A DNA stretch of 64,000 bases from Macrobrachium rosenbergii. Taxonomy: Eukaryota > Arthropoda > Malacostraca > Decapoda > Palaemonidae. This document shows positions 17,657-31,972 of the stretch, piece by piece; within the stretch, counting starts at the first letter, position 1; every line of letters starts with the position of its first letter. Made by a program: the position numbers and the translations under genes. Where the stretch lies: NCBI RefSeq assembly GCF_040412425.1, contig NC_089763.1, positions 55,277,587-55,341,586 of the forward strand, read 5' to 3'. Under the pieces are notes generated by a model that worked only from the letters and a program-made list of their open reading frames with translations, did no database searches and was not told where the DNA came from.

Positions 17657-17940
17657 GGTCAACAGTAAAGTACAAATCAACAAACACTAGCTGCATCACA
17701 AATAACCAAACAGTTTCAGTACAAATAAAGGTCAACAATAAAGTACAAATCAACAAACACTAGCTGCATCACAAATAACCAAACAGTTACAGTACAAATA
17801 AAGGTCAACAATAAAGTACAAATCAACAAACAAAGCTGCATCACAAATCAAACAGTTAAGTACAAATAAAGGTCAACAATAAAAGTACAAATCAAACACT
17901 AGCTGCATCACAAATAACCAAACAGTTACAGTACAAATAA
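17657..17940. repeat. Tandem repeat, four units of 68-73 bp
   Basis: Units start at 17657, 17730, 17803 and 17871, each beginning 'ggtcaaca(a/g)taaa' and containing 'agctgcatcacaaat' and 'acagtt'. The first two are 73 bp, the later ones 68-70 bp with small deletions. The unit is A-rich and non-coding. Confidence 0.9.
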
Positions 17941-18577
17941 AAAAAACAGGCAGCATAAACAATAATACGATAGCACAGCATACAACATAATTAACAATAA
18001 TCAAGCCGCATAAATAACATTCAAGCAGCATAAACAACATAACACCAAAGCGGTATAACAAACAGAGCAGCATAAACTCGCGGTAGCACAGTAAAAAAAA
18101 GAAAAACAGACTATCTCGGTAGAGACGTCGAGACAGACCCTGCTGTCGAAGAGGATGAAAATACTCAGACGAACTCCATGCAATCATCGAAGTAGCCAGT
18201 AACTGCAAACAGGAACACATCCAACATAACAGATGATCACGGTAGAAACGTCGAGACAGCAAACCTGGTGTCAAACAGGAACCAATTCCCCAGATGACTA
18301 TGCTTTAGTCATCCAACCATCTTCTGCTACCACAGTCAACAGGTAAAATGATACCTGCTGCAAAAATAAGGACTCCTTGCTGCTATCTGCTGAGACCTGA
18401 CTCGTTGCCATACCACCAAACCCAGACTGCCGCAGTCAACACGAAGGCAACAGATGTTAACTTCACACCTACAAAAAAAAAAAAAAAAAAAAACACCACG
18501 GGGTAAGGAGACAACACCCACAACAAGGGAACAACCTGCAACGATTGTTCTAAAAAAATAACCCTCTAAATCTTACA
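17941..18577. other. A/C-rich degenerate repeat region with poly(A)
   Basis: Irregular repeats of 'cagcataaaca' type (17948-18085) and two copies of 'cggtagaaacgtcgagaca' type sequence (18118-18136, 18240-18258). A run of about 20 A lies at 18473-18492. The antisense 133-codon frame across it is low complexity. It may be part of a larger decayed element with the tandem repeat. Confidence 0.5.
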
Positions 18578-18578
18578 A

Positions 18579-18586
18579 TATATATA

Positions 18587-18673
<87 letters not shown>

Positions 18674-18686
18674 GTACATATATATG

Positions 18687-18784
<98 letters not shown>

Positions 18785-18793
18785 TATATATAT
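18579..18793. repeat. (TA)n array, about 215 bp
   Basis: TA repeats with 'tac' and 'tgtatg' interruptions at 18638-18690. Confidence 0.97.
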
Positions 18794-19762
18794 TTATCTC
18801 CTTTTACTTATAGGAATCATCGCTCAGAAGTAAGGTGCGTCCTTCTGACGTCATTTATTTTTTATTACTTGTGAGAGGAAAGCCCTAACATAAATCTTTG
18901 TTCCATATACCTAACTAATTAGACCATAACTAAGCCAAGGGCTGAAAATGTAACGAGCAGGAGGAGAGTTCAGCAAAGTTTTCACACAGTCCTCAAATCG
19001 ATCCCCTCGTAATGCTTCACAGAGAGGTGTGTGTCTGGACAGTCTCCCCTGCTTTCGCTGTTGTTCAAGAGATCAATACGTTGATTGGTCAGAGGTCAAC
19101 AAGATATTTCATATTTTATGAAGAATACTGATAGGTGGCGGCAATGGCCTCTGACGCTCCGCTTTCATATAACTATTACTTTTTGATGACGAGTAGACAG
19201 GTCATCCCTAGGCATTATATCGGGAACCATGTTGGTATTGAAGGGAAACCACGCCATTGAGTTCTAGAGGTCAACGGTGATAGATATTGGATGATTATAA
19301 TATTCAGTTACAGAGTTTTGTTATTCCGTGTCTTTATTGTTTAGGTGCATACCTGTGTTTAATCATATTGTATGGATTTATTCATACAAATGAATCACTG
19401 TTGTACATATGATCGGTGTGTTGTTCTCTGAAAGTATTTATTTTTAACAGTAACTAACGAACCAAGTTCCCGTCGATGCAGTCGTGGAAATGCTAACTAA
19501 TACTCACTGTAGATGCCAATGCAATCTCTAATTAAGTTCTGGCTGCTCTTTGTCTTTTTAAGAACAATGGCAACTATTTTTGCTTGTTATAGAATTAAGG
19601 TGATGCATGTAAATGTTTAGATGAACTGCACAGTTGAACTAGATGTATTTGAGAGAGCTCAGTTACCGTATTGTTTCTTCATTGTAACCATTAGACTACA
19701 AATGAATGCCGATCATTGCTGTGCGTCTGAAGATGTGACGTATCAATAGCTTAAAAAAAGAA
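18794..19762. other. Unassigned stretch between (TA)n arrays
   Basis: No coding frame of note. The segment is moderately complex and could be a solo LTR or other repeat unit, but no second copy is present here to test that. Confidence 0.4.
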
Positions 19763-21231
<1,469 letters not shown>

Positions 21232-22030
21232 AAGGTTCGTTCACGTTTCTTTTCTCCATTGTATCGCCAATGGATTATTTTACCAACTAATTATTATTAC
21301 AGTTCTCCTGCACCCAATTACACGGTGTAATTTCCTGTTTAATTAAAGCCGGTGGCATAAATTTCTTTTGTTTCATCACTTTTTGGTATGAGAACAAACT
21401 TTGCTCGTTCTGATCTAACTTAATTAGCCCATCTTTTATAACTTGTGATTTTATTTCTTCCGACTTTCATTGTAAAGTTTGAATGAACTTTGGAATGCAA
21501 TGTTCAATTGAAGGGAATTGATATTGCATTCTGTTTATAACAGGTGTTACCGTAAAATTGCGATTGTGGAACGTACGGTTATCATAAGCATTGCTGGATA
21601 AATTTAACAAGTGCTAGTTATGTGAATAGAGTATACATTAGATGTAAGACCTTTAAAAGGCTTTGCTTTCTGTGTTAGTTATTCAGTGAACCGCTTATTG
21701 TATGCAAAAAAAAAAATCTCATTGCGGATTCAAATGGATAAAATGATAGTTCCTAATGAAATACATTAGCAAAACATGATATCTGATACGGTTTTAAGTA
21801 ACTTGAACCGTTCGGTAGAGAGCTCAGCCTCAGTATATTGAATGAACGTTTTACGATATGTTTGTATTAAGCAGTATCGTAAAGAATACCTTTTTATATC
21901 ACCTTTTCGTTTTACCATCCCACTTACACCAAATACTCTGCCGAAGTTGGTGAGAAAGAATTTATCTTTCGATAAGCAGTTCTATTTATTACTCATGTAC
22001 AATTGTTATTAAAAAGCATGCATTATATAT
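21232..22030 (+). repeat. Left arm of an 0.8-kb inverted repeat
   Basis: It begins 'aaggttcgttcac' and ends 'gcattatata'. It is the reverse complement of 24679-25520 with point differences and a roughly 46-bp indel near 21605. The arms are clearly diverged, so this is not a simple sequencing hairpin artefact. No coding content. Confidence 0.88.
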
Positions 22031-22068
22031 ATAAAATATATATATATGTATATGTATCATATACACTA

Positions 22069-22160
<92 letters not shown>

Positions 22161-22196
22161 ATAAGAACATATATATATGCATTTATATATATATAC

Positions 22197-22278
<82 letters not shown>
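22023..22278. repeat. (TA)n array with interruptions
   Basis: TA arrays around a 60-bp patch (22147-22200) containing 'ataagaacat' and 'atgcatttat'. It separates the left arm from module A. Confidence 0.97.
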
Positions 22279-22281
<3 letters not shown>

Positions 22282-24469
22282 TTAAAGCTGGGATCTTACT
22301 AGATTAATGGGCTATACTAGGATGATATGCAACTTACCTTAATTACCACAAAGATCTGGACTCTGGCCTTGAGGTCAGCTAAAATTATAAACAACAAAAT
22401 ATGGCGGAAGGCCTACTTCAAGAGGGGAGTGGTTAGATCAACTCTGGGGTTTAACTTAATTAATTATTTCTACAAGAGAAAACACATCAGAAGAATGGTA
22501 GCGAAATTCTTGTGTAATAAGTTGTGGGAAGAAGATTATGGCATGCCTGCTTCAAAGGTCATTGAAAACGAGGTAGTGGGGACCACTACATGCACAAGAT
22601 AATATGCAGATCCACAGCTGAATAACACCTAATCTATAATCGAAAAACTTATGGTTATTGCTATGTATTTGCCGTAGATACTTACTTGATTCTGGGTGGC
22701 AACAGTTAATTGCAGAGAGTTCTTTACATTATCAAGAAATCTGCTGTATTTTATTAAACATCTGACTAAATAGACTGATTAAGGCAACTCCGAGACAAAT
22801 AATTCAAGGGAAAATACTGTGGCTTAGGGTCTTCTTCATGTGAGGGGAGATTACGTAAAACTCAAGGATTCTCTCAAATAATTATATTTACATAATAAAC
22901 ACAGATCAGAAGAATGCCGAATTACTGGGCAGGTAATAATAATGGCCTGCTAAATGAATGAATCCTACACAGGAGAAACACTCTACGCCAATGTCGTCTT
23001 CATAAGAGGAACATGGGGTAGAGCTGAGATTGGTTCCACAGCCAGGGCCAATCTTCATCAAGATGACGATGTCCTCGTTCAATAGGGGCGCTGATGCTGG
23101 AGGAGGGAAGTAAGGGATGCCACGACGAAAGTATGCTGGTCCGATCCTGGAGGTTGAGCATGTGAAGGGTACAAGGGACAGGCAAAGGTAAGGACAGCTG
23201 CCCTTGGTGGAGTTTTGAGCTCATCTCTCACTGACTGTTATTGCATGGTCTATTTGCAACCTCAGGAATTACGCCTTGGCATCCAAATCAGTGGCGCAAA
23301 GGTCAATCTCTGCCTCGTTTCTATTGTGAACACATGGGCATTTAGCCAGGCCTCATGGAGAGGTCACCATTTCTGAGTGGTGTGATGCCAACTTTCTCTT
23401 TTCTGGCTCCTTCCTTGCCTGTTGTCCGGCACCAGCGAGGAAGGCATCCTTGGAGGCCACACCTAGAATTAAGGCCCCCAGGCAGTTATTTTAAACAGAG
23501 AAAGGATTAGGCTTAACCATCGGGGAGATGGAGGAGAGAATTGATGAAGGGGCGAATGAAACCCAGTTCTTTCTATTTAAGAAATAATTAAAATTAATTG
23601 TATTCTCTATCGGTTACATTATCGTGGTAAAACGGGTGAGGTTGCTTGAAAAGAAGTTTTGTTCGTTGCATTACTCAACCGAACTAGCACTGAAAGGAAG
23701 GAATCGAGGAATTGCAAAGAAGATGCTTAGAGTGAACTCAATTCCAATGACTCGAATATCATACAATTACATTACACTTCTCGGCAATGCTTTGCAAATT
23801 AAACAGCACAAAATATAAAAACAAAACAGGTCTCACTGTAGGTATATCACACTATGAAAAGAAACAGAAATTAGTTAAAGGCGAATAGGGAACGTGACTA
23901 ACAAAAACCTTAAATCCTGGTACTTTACCCTAATTAGGAGCTGAAGTTCTCTTCTTATGAGGATCAGCGAGAGGGAGGGCAATGAATTAGTTCACAACAA
24001 AAGTTACTTTGGTTACTGCCAGCCATGTGTTGGAAATAGGCAGTTTAATGGAGCGAGGGACAGGACATCCGTCCTTGGGTGGCACCTGAGCTATTCTAAG
24101 AACAAGTGTCTCTCTCCAAGACCTTTTACTGCTTTGGGAATTACGTTTTTATTCTCTTCCTAGGTGGCGTTGTGATTGTGGCAGCGTGGCTGCAGTTTCA
24201 AGATGGCTGAACGCACGTGTTCAGCCCACAAGCTAACCTGCCTCGGGCGACGCTTAGCTCTGATCGGGTCTGCACCTGGAATTTAATGAATTCCGTCAGC
24301 ACTTGGACAAGAAGAGATTAAAGTGGTTTCCCCCCAAAGGCAGTGGTGAGAGAGAGGTTATAGAGGCGAATTTGCTTACAGTGAATCATGCTAAAATAAA
24401 TATTTATTGCTTAGCCCCTATTTCATTTGACTTATTGCCTGGAAGATGGCGTATGAGAGGATACTTGAT

Positions 24470-24470
<1 letters not shown>
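22279..24470 (-). repeat. Second copy of module A carrying an internal insertion
   Basis: Reverse complement of 4856-5739, split by 22509-23795, which is absent from the other copy. Outer blocks match well: 22320-22500 with 5570-5700, and 23796-24350 with about 4970-5545. Both outer edges are (TA)n. The TATA-like box of the first copy is altered here. Confidence 0.75.
22509..23795. mobile_element. 1.29-kb insertion in module A with possible 5-bp target duplication
   Basis: The empty site in the other module A copy reads 'gcgaaattaaacagcac' on this strand. Here 'gcgaaatt' (ending 22508) and 'aaattaaacagcac' (from 23796) flank the insertion, giving AAATT on both sides. Five-base duplications are common for LTR elements. 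The insert has no recognised ORF and no clear TG...CA or inverted ends, so type is open (solo LTR or non-autonomous element). Confidence 0.6.
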
Positions 24471-25520
<1,050 letters not shown>

Positions 25521-25581
25521 GTGTGTGTGTGTGTATATATATAAATATATATATACAGTATATTTATATATATATATATAG

Positions 25582-25661
<80 letters not shown>
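25521..25661. repeat. (GT)n(TA)n array
   Basis: Seven GT units, then TA repeats with several one- or two-base interruptions. Confidence 0.97.
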
Positions 25662-25664
<3 letters not shown>

Positions 25665-26639
25665 CACACAGGGTGTAACATGAATTTATGCAAGTATTTA
25701 GGGTAATGAAAGAAAAAGTCATTCTGAGCAGAAAGTGTTCTGTAAAGATATGCATTTTAAGGCTTTGTTTATCGGTGAGGTGAGTTTTTAAAATAATCGA
25801 TTATCATCAACACTGCTCTCAGGTTGTTTGCGGGAGTCTTGAGCAACCTGGGATGTGGGAGGAGGGGGATGGGGGTGAGAGAGGCAGTGTATTGCTAGCA
25901 TTTTAATTATGATTTTTTCTTGCAAGTTATTGAACAATGTAAGATTCCCATGCCTCCAACTAGTAAATCACCTGTGAACAGACTTCATGTAACCTGATGT
26001 TTATGATTAGCTTATAGCAGCAGCATATGGCTTTACATATCAAGAAAGTGTTGTAAATGTTGCTGGGCAACCTTTACTTGTGATGGTTGAATTCTAGTGC
26101 ATTCTGTCCTGCCACCTCTTCATCATGGAATTGTTGAATCAGTATTCAGAACTAGGCCTACGATGCCTATGCTGACTGATTGATGAGGACAGTAGTCATG
26201 ATAACAAGGGAAAGAAGAGAGGGAAGATACTGTATTTTGAATAATGTCAGATTTTGTATCTCTTTTGATTACTGTATGAATAGGTCACCTTTGACAGGAA
26301 GGAAGGGAATTTTCAGTAATGTTCCCAATTTTTTTTTAAATTTTTACTTGATAAAGACAACCGCATTTCCAGTGATGCGTTTTTCCCTTTGGCTAGTGTC
26401 TGATGAATACTTCTGATGGAAAGGGAGGGATTTTTAATAATACATTTCAAATCTTTGATCAGTGTCTAATAAATTGGCCCAGCTTTGATGGAGGGGAGAT
26501 TCAACTATATATAATTACTTTTCTTGGATTTCACAACCTGGTTAATTGAAGTATTGCTGAAGTAAGTTTGAGGCATTTGTTATCCATATCACATTAAATT
26601 TTCAAAGTGGCCACTGCTGGCTTTGGTACATAATGCTGC
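25662..26639. other. Unassigned stretch upstream of the DIRS relic
   Basis: Begins 'taaacacacagggtgtaaca'. No homologous frame. It may include the lost 5' end of the DIRS element. Confidence 0.4.
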
Positions 26640-26939
26640 AGTATGGAATTTGTACTGCTGGGGTGTGGGACAAGAGCAGTAGGTTGCCCCCCCCCCCCGC
26701 CCCGCTCCCAGCAAGTCAGAGGCAAGACAGTGACGTCAGGCTTTTGTCGATGTAATTGTTTCCCTGTTTCACCTGCTGCCATTCCGAATGTTTCTAGTGT
26801 TACCTGTCAGATCAGTGCAGAGACAGGACAGAGGGGAGGATGGATGCTGACCATCAAAGGCAGCCTTCTTCCTCCAGTAGGGAACTTCCTCATTAGCCAC
26901 ATTTGTCTATGCTAGAAGAGAAGTGGATAGAAGTGCATC

Positions 26940-27860
26940 AGACCTCAATGGACAAGATGACCTAGCTCAGCTGGAGGCCCCCTAAAAAGGAATATGGGTT
27001 CCTGGACTTGGTGACCCACATCCGCCACCACCTAGGTCTCTCAGACCCTCCAGAAGCTGTTGCCAAAAACCCAGAGTGGCATTCCTGCTTTGAACAGATG
27101 GCTGAGATAGTACCTGATGAAGCACTTGTTCCATCTCCCAGTGTCACCCCTGGTCCAAGGCCTGATTTGGGGGAGTAGACAATATAGTGGCTGGGCCAGA
27201 GAACTCCCTGGCTGTGGCCAGGTTGGAGAAGCTGCTTCCTGTCCTGTTGCCCTGTCAGGCCAAGTATTATGTGTTGGAAAAGTCTACCACCATTTCAAGA
27301 AACCTCAATTTTACAATCTACAGACTGAGGAACATAATGTACCACCCAACTGCTTCAAGCAGCAGCCAGTGAAGTTCAGCAGGGTTGATGCCTCCAACAT
27401 ATAGCAAGACTTGGCCAGAAACAATAGAGCTATCTTGTAGTTTAATAGATGCCAGGCAGCATGGCTGGCAGAGGTAAAAGATGCTGTTCTTCCTAAGGGA
27501 TGGCCCACCCTCAGGATGCACCTACACCCATCAGGAAAGGTGCTTCCTTACATTGTGCATCAGGTAGGACAGCTTTTGGTGAATGTCATCCTGAGACTTT
27601 GGGAATCCTTGATCTCCATCATGCAGAGGAACATCTCACGAGATGTTCTCGGAATAGCCTGCTGCAGGACTTCTCGGACTAATTCCCACCGGAGAGGCTG
27701 CAGAAAGCCATAGAAGTCAGGACAGAGGAGTCAAGTGCAGGACCTGTTCTGTCAGGCTTCCTCCTCACAAGTGACCTAGTAACCAAGACAGTGCCAGTAG
27801 AGCTACCCTACTGGGTAGGTTGAGAAACTCCAGTGGAAGATTTTCCTCCTCAAGACCTAG
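26940..27860 (+). pseudogene. DIRS gag-like remnant
   Basis: A broken translation gives FLDLVTHIRHHLGLSDPPEA at about 27000-27060 and PEWHSCFEQMAEIVPDEALV further on. It is placed directly upstream of the RT as a DIRS gag would be. A segment LPCQAKYYVLEKST is near 27250. The resemblance to metazoan DIRS gag proteins is from memory and moderate; position supports it. Confidence 0.5.
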
Positions 27861-28149
27861 GTATAGGCAATAGGAGGTGATGTGGCCTTGCAGAGTTTTC
27901 GATCTTCCCAGCTTGCCTACAGACAAAGAACAAACCAGGGAATAGAAGAGGATCACAGTGGGAAGAAGACATCCTACCACAAGCTGCTATGAATAGCGGG
28001 GTGCTTGGCCAACAAGTGGATGGTGTGGTAGCTATAAAGGGCAGAAGAATGGACAATGTCGGTTCTGAGACAGGGGTACAGCTAGCCTTGTGCCCTACGA
28101 GCTCACTGTTTGCCCCTTCACCAATACTATCCCATCCTAGAGGCTGGAC

Positions 28150-28720
28150 TTGCAGAAGGGGAGAGCCCCTCAGAAAGAAAATTGAAGCAGTGCTACAGAA
28201 GTGGGTGGTGGAGGTCTTGTCAGACAACTTCCCCTGATTCTGCAGTTGCTTCTTCCTGGTGGAGATATTATCCCAGGGTGGTGCCCGGTAATAGACCTAT
28301 TGGCCTGAATGAGTTCCTGGAACAAATGCCCTTTTCCATGGAGACAGCCCAGTCAGTTCTGGCATCCATAAGAGAAGGGTCTCCACGATCATGGTGGACC
28401 TACAGTACACCTACCTCCACATCCCCTTTTATCCCAACTCCAAGGTTGTGACTTACCTGTTCAGGGCTCTGTGCCTCGCCTTGGCAGTGGCACCCCAAGT
28501 ATTCCTAAGTGTCTTCCAATTGTTCTTCTCATGGTTGTATCCCAAAGGCATCCGTCCACGGAGGTAACTGGACGATTGGCTCATCCTCACGTCGTTGAGA
28601 GAAGAAGTAGAGAGAGCAAGAAACATGGTGCTGGACCTGTGCCAGACATGAAAATTCCCAGGTCAGTGGGAGCCAAAGACATGCATCAAACACCTGGGAA
28701 CAAGACTCAACACAGAACTA
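28150..28720 (+). pseudogene. DIRS reverse transcriptase remnant
   Basis: The frame from 28391 reads MVDLQYTYLHIPFYPNSKVV, then YLFRALCLALAVAPQVFLSV, then LYPKGIRPRR, a stop, and LDDWLILTSLREEVERA. This follows the DIRS RT pattern D..DAYFHIPI.P.S, FRALPFGLA.AP.VF, RGIR..YLDDWL..A..REE. The Tyr of the YLDDW box is a TAA stop at 28565-28567, a one-base change from TAC or TAT. Both catalytic aspartates after it are intact. Before 28391 the frame is shifted. Confidence 0.85.
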
Positions 28721-28849
28721 GTGAGAGCCTTCCTCTTCACAGGAGAGAATGGCAAAATTGTTTGATATCTCTCTGAGCTTCTTCTCCCAAACTGCTGCAC
28801 TGGCCAAGAAATGTCAGATCTTGCTGGGCCACTAGGTCTCCCGTAAGAA

Positions 28850-29640
28850 ACTGGTTTCAAGGGGTAGAGCTCACCTCTGATCCTTCCAGTCGCAGATTAA
28901 GGGGGCTTGGTGCTGACCGGAGAAGGACCTGTCCCAGCCCATCCCAGTGATGGAGAAGGTAAAGGAAGATCTATCCTGGTGGAGGAACCTGGCCAACCTG
29001 ACGTTTGGGGTGCCACTCAGCAAGCTGCCACCAGAGATGTTATTCTATGATGCCTACCAAAAAGAGTGGTAGCTCACCTCAGTGGAGAGTGCACTTCTGG
29101 GATGTGAGGCACCGAACAGAGAGAAGAGCACATAAATCTCCTGGAGGTGAGAGCATGGTGGCTAGCAATGCAACACTAAGCACCACCTCAAGGGCCACTC
29201 AGTTCATCATGAGAACAGTACAACAGTGGTTGGCCACATCAACAAACAGAGAGGAACAATCAGAGGAACAATCTCCCCATCCCTCTGTGAGATACAATGC
29301 ATGAGTGGGCAGCCTTCCAGGACCTAGAACTGATGGCCAGGTACGTACTGGAAAAAAGGAATGTCATGGCTGACCAACTGAGCAGGAAAGACCAGATCGT
29401 TGGGATGGATTGGTCACTGAACCAGGAGGTAGCAAACACCCTGCTGGACCTTTGGCAGGGCCCTAAGATAGACCTGTTTGTGAGAGCCATTAATGTAAAG
29501 ATGTCACTGTACTGTTCCCTTGATACCAGACCAGAGGGTAGCAATGCAGGATGCTTTCCAAAATCTGTGAGACAACATGGAGATATACACCTTCCCTCTG
29601 TTCAGTCAACTGAGAAGGGTACTAAACAGGCTCTACCATT
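28850..29640 (+). pseudogene. DIRS RNase H remnant and post-RNase H linker
   Basis: Around 29200-29290 one frame gives STTVVGHINKQRGT then SPSLCEIQC, matching the RNase H 'DN.T.V.YIN..GGT.S..L'. After a shift, the open frame 29297-29692 gives YVLEKRNVMADQLSRKDQ (RNase H end, '..G..N..AD.LSR'), then DWSLNQEVANTLLDLWQGPK and IDLFVRAINVKMSLYCS. That linker (EWSL...F..I...WG.P.VDLFAT..N..LP.Y) is characteristic of DIRS and related elements. Several stops upstream break the early part. Confidence 0.82.
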
Positions 29641-29699
29641 CGAGGGTCTATGGCTGACAATGCAGGTTCCTCTGTCTCCACAGGCTGAGTGACATGCTG

Positions 29700-30860
29700 A
29701 TCTGATGAACTCACTAGTGGACTTCCCAAGAGAGTTGCCCGAACCACCCAGCCTTCTGGTGCATGAGCACAATGAAAGGTTCTATTGCACCGTAGCTACC
29801 CTCCGGCTTCACATTTGGAGACTAACAAGCAGCCCCTCGAAAAGAAAGGATTTTCAAAGGACTCTGCAACAGTCATTACAGATACCCTTAGGCCTCCCTC
29901 CATCTGGGTCTACCAAGGGAAATGAAAAGAATACTGTAATTGGTGTCAGCAGAGGGATCTCAATCCCCTCAAGACATCTGTGTAAGGTATTGCAGATTTC
30001 CTGGTCTTCCTGAGGTGTAAAAAGACCCTGTTGATAACTGCCATTAAGGGCTACGGGGTAGTCCTCATCCAGATCTTCTGGCCAAGGGGCATCAACTTCT
30101 CCAAGTTTTGGGAGTTGCCAGCCATCAGGAGAGGCTTATGTAAGATTTGGCCTCCAGGAGACGTAAGGGCTCAGGAGTTGGACATTACCAAAGTCCTCTT
30201 TACCTTACAGGGAGCTCCCTACGTGCCCGTCTGCAGGCCTCGGACAGGAACCTCACCCTCAACACTGTATTCCTTCTGGCACTCGCATCTGCCAAGAGGG
30301 TTTGGGAGATTCATGTCCTCTAATACTTCATCACTCATGCTGAAGGTTGGTCATCTGAGTCCCTGCATTTCCTACCAGAAATCAAGGCTAAAACTCAGGA
30401 CCCCTGGTCCAGGGCCTCAGGTTTGAAGGATTCTCCATCCCCCCTCTGAAGGACTTCGTCGGGAAACAAGGAGGAGATGTTACTTTGTCTGATGAGAGCC
30501 TTATAAAACAGTATCTGAAGGACAGCCACCCTGAGACCCAGTTGCAAGAGGCTCTTCATCAGTACAGGCAAAACAAAGAAGGAGGTTTCTAAAAACACCA
30601 TCTCCTCCAAGTTGAGGGAAGTCATAATCAGGGCCTACAACTCCAACAGGGTACATCAGTCTCCACAAAAGATCAAGGCCTATGATGTCCATGCCATTAC
30701 CACCTCAGAGGCATAGAGGAAGAAGCACTCCCCGCTACATGTGCTGAAGACAGGCGTTTGGAAGTGCCAGACCACATCCACATCCTTTTACCTGAGAGAC
30801 TTAGCCCACAAGTCCTCAGACACATACACCCTGGGCCCCAAAGCTGTAGCCCAGCAGGCT
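29700..30860 (+). pseudogene. DIRS tyrosine recombinase remnant
   Basis: The N-terminal core-binding part is visible as AIKGYGVVL (30037-30062). The catalytic domain gives LTLNTVFLLALASAKRVWEI (from 30252; first catalytic Arg in AKRV), then LFISTGKTKKEVSKNTIS, AYDVHAITTSEA (30678-30713) and FYLRDLA (about 30786-30806; Tyr nucleophile). In active DIRS recombinases the HDVRA box supplies His and the second Arg. Here it reads YDVHA, so both are lost, while Arg-I and Tyr remain. Stops lie between the boxes. Confidence 0.85.
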
Positions 30861-31062
30861 GTCTAAAGTGTACAGGATGATATTCCAGTATTTGTGTAGT
30901 AGCAAGGCCTGTGACCTTACTGACTTATAGTTAGTTCCTTCTACTATTGGCACCTAGTACAAGGGGCCCATCCAGGTTAGTAGGGACTGATCATCCTACT
31001 GCCTAAGAGTCAGTCACCATTTATGAAAGCATAGGTTATTATTCTTGTCAGAACAGATTAGA

Positions 31063-31295
31063 AATTTTAAAAGTAACTTGTGTATTTCCTGGGATACAAA
31101 ACTATGCTTGAATACAAAACTATGCTTTCTTAAGAATAGTTTTTACCCTTCTCAGCTGCCCCTCTGGTAGTCTATCTATGCCCATCAAGAACATTAGACT
31201 GGGCGCAGAGGCTTATTCACACAGTAGAAGAGCTAGACCGTTTAAGAATGTGTAGGTTTGTATCCTAAGAAAAATATAAATTACTTTTAAAATTT
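31063..31295. repeat. Inverted pair at the DIRS 3' end
   Basis: 'aattttaaaagtaactt' with 'gggatacaaaac' (31063-31102) is mirrored by 'gtttgtatcc' with 'aaattacttttaaaatt' (31256-31295). DIRS elements carry inverted terminal repeats and an internal complementary region, and this pair fits that, spaced about 150 bp. Confidence 0.6.
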
Positions 31296-31909
31296 ATAAT
31301 TTCATAACCTTACATTGAGCTGTCATGCATACATGGTAGGCAAGCATAACTAAGATGGGAAAGGTGAAGTGGAAATAATGTAAAAGTAAACAATGGATTT
31401 TCCTTAAGTGTAGAAATTAGGCCTCCGCCCCCAAAAAATTGAATAATTTAGTATGTAACTGAGAAACTTTGCAAGTTATAATTAAATGGGATAATGCAGA
31501 TAATTTTTTTGAGGCTAAAGAGGAACTTGGTTAGCTTCACGATAGTGACTTTTAATAGGAAGTGAATCAAGTTACAAAAAAAAAAAGAGCAATTAAAAAG
31601 CAGTACTGTGGAAAGCAAGATTTAGGAAAGGGATCCAAAATGTCCATGCCGAATGAGAAAGATGACTGTATTAATGTACTATCCATTACAAGCGAGTCTA
31701 AAAAATGTAATGCTATATCCTGTCTCAGAGCTGCTCATAGACAGGATTTGGCATTACCTTTAATTATTGCAAGGAATCCCAGATGAGCTAGGAGTGACAG
31801 ACTGGAATATAATTAAAATGAAAAATTATTTTCTTTTAGTAAATCAGTGAATATGCACGCGACATGTTGGTCATAGCATGCTAAGCTATTATTATACACC
31901 TAACTAAAG

Positions 31910-31913
<4 letters not shown>
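31296..31913. other. Unassigned AT-rich stretch
   Basis: Nothing recognised; the 74-codon frame at 31562-31786 has no motif. Confidence 0.45.

Positions 31914-31969
<56 letters not shown>
31914..31969. repeat. (TC)n microsatellite
   Basis: 28 uninterrupted TC units. Confidence 0.98.

Positions 31970-31972
<3 letters not shown>

Larger units (their letters stand above)
26900..31295 (+). mobile_element. DIRS-type tyrosine-recombinase retrotransposon, decayed
   Basis: Plus-strand remnants in order: gag-like region, DIRS-type RT (LDDWLI), RNase H, a long linker, then a tyrosine recombinase instead of an integrase. This set and order is the DIRS signature. Base composition here is clearly richer in G and C than the flanks. 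It has many stops and frameshifts, so it is not autonomous. A 37-40 bp inverted pair at 31063-31102 and 31256-31295 marks the likely 3' terminal structure. The 5' terminal repeat was not found. Confidence 0.85.

Noticed and set aside
17873..18274. 133-codon minus-strand frame rich in Leu, Cys and Tyr that looks like a membrane protein
   Set aside because: It lies on an A/C-rich degenerate tandem repeat, and overlapping frames are open as well; composition explains it.
25662..25700. 'cacagggtgtaacatgaatt' as a mariner-type terminal repeat
   Set aside because: No inverted partner or TA duplication could be found, and no transposase lies nearby.
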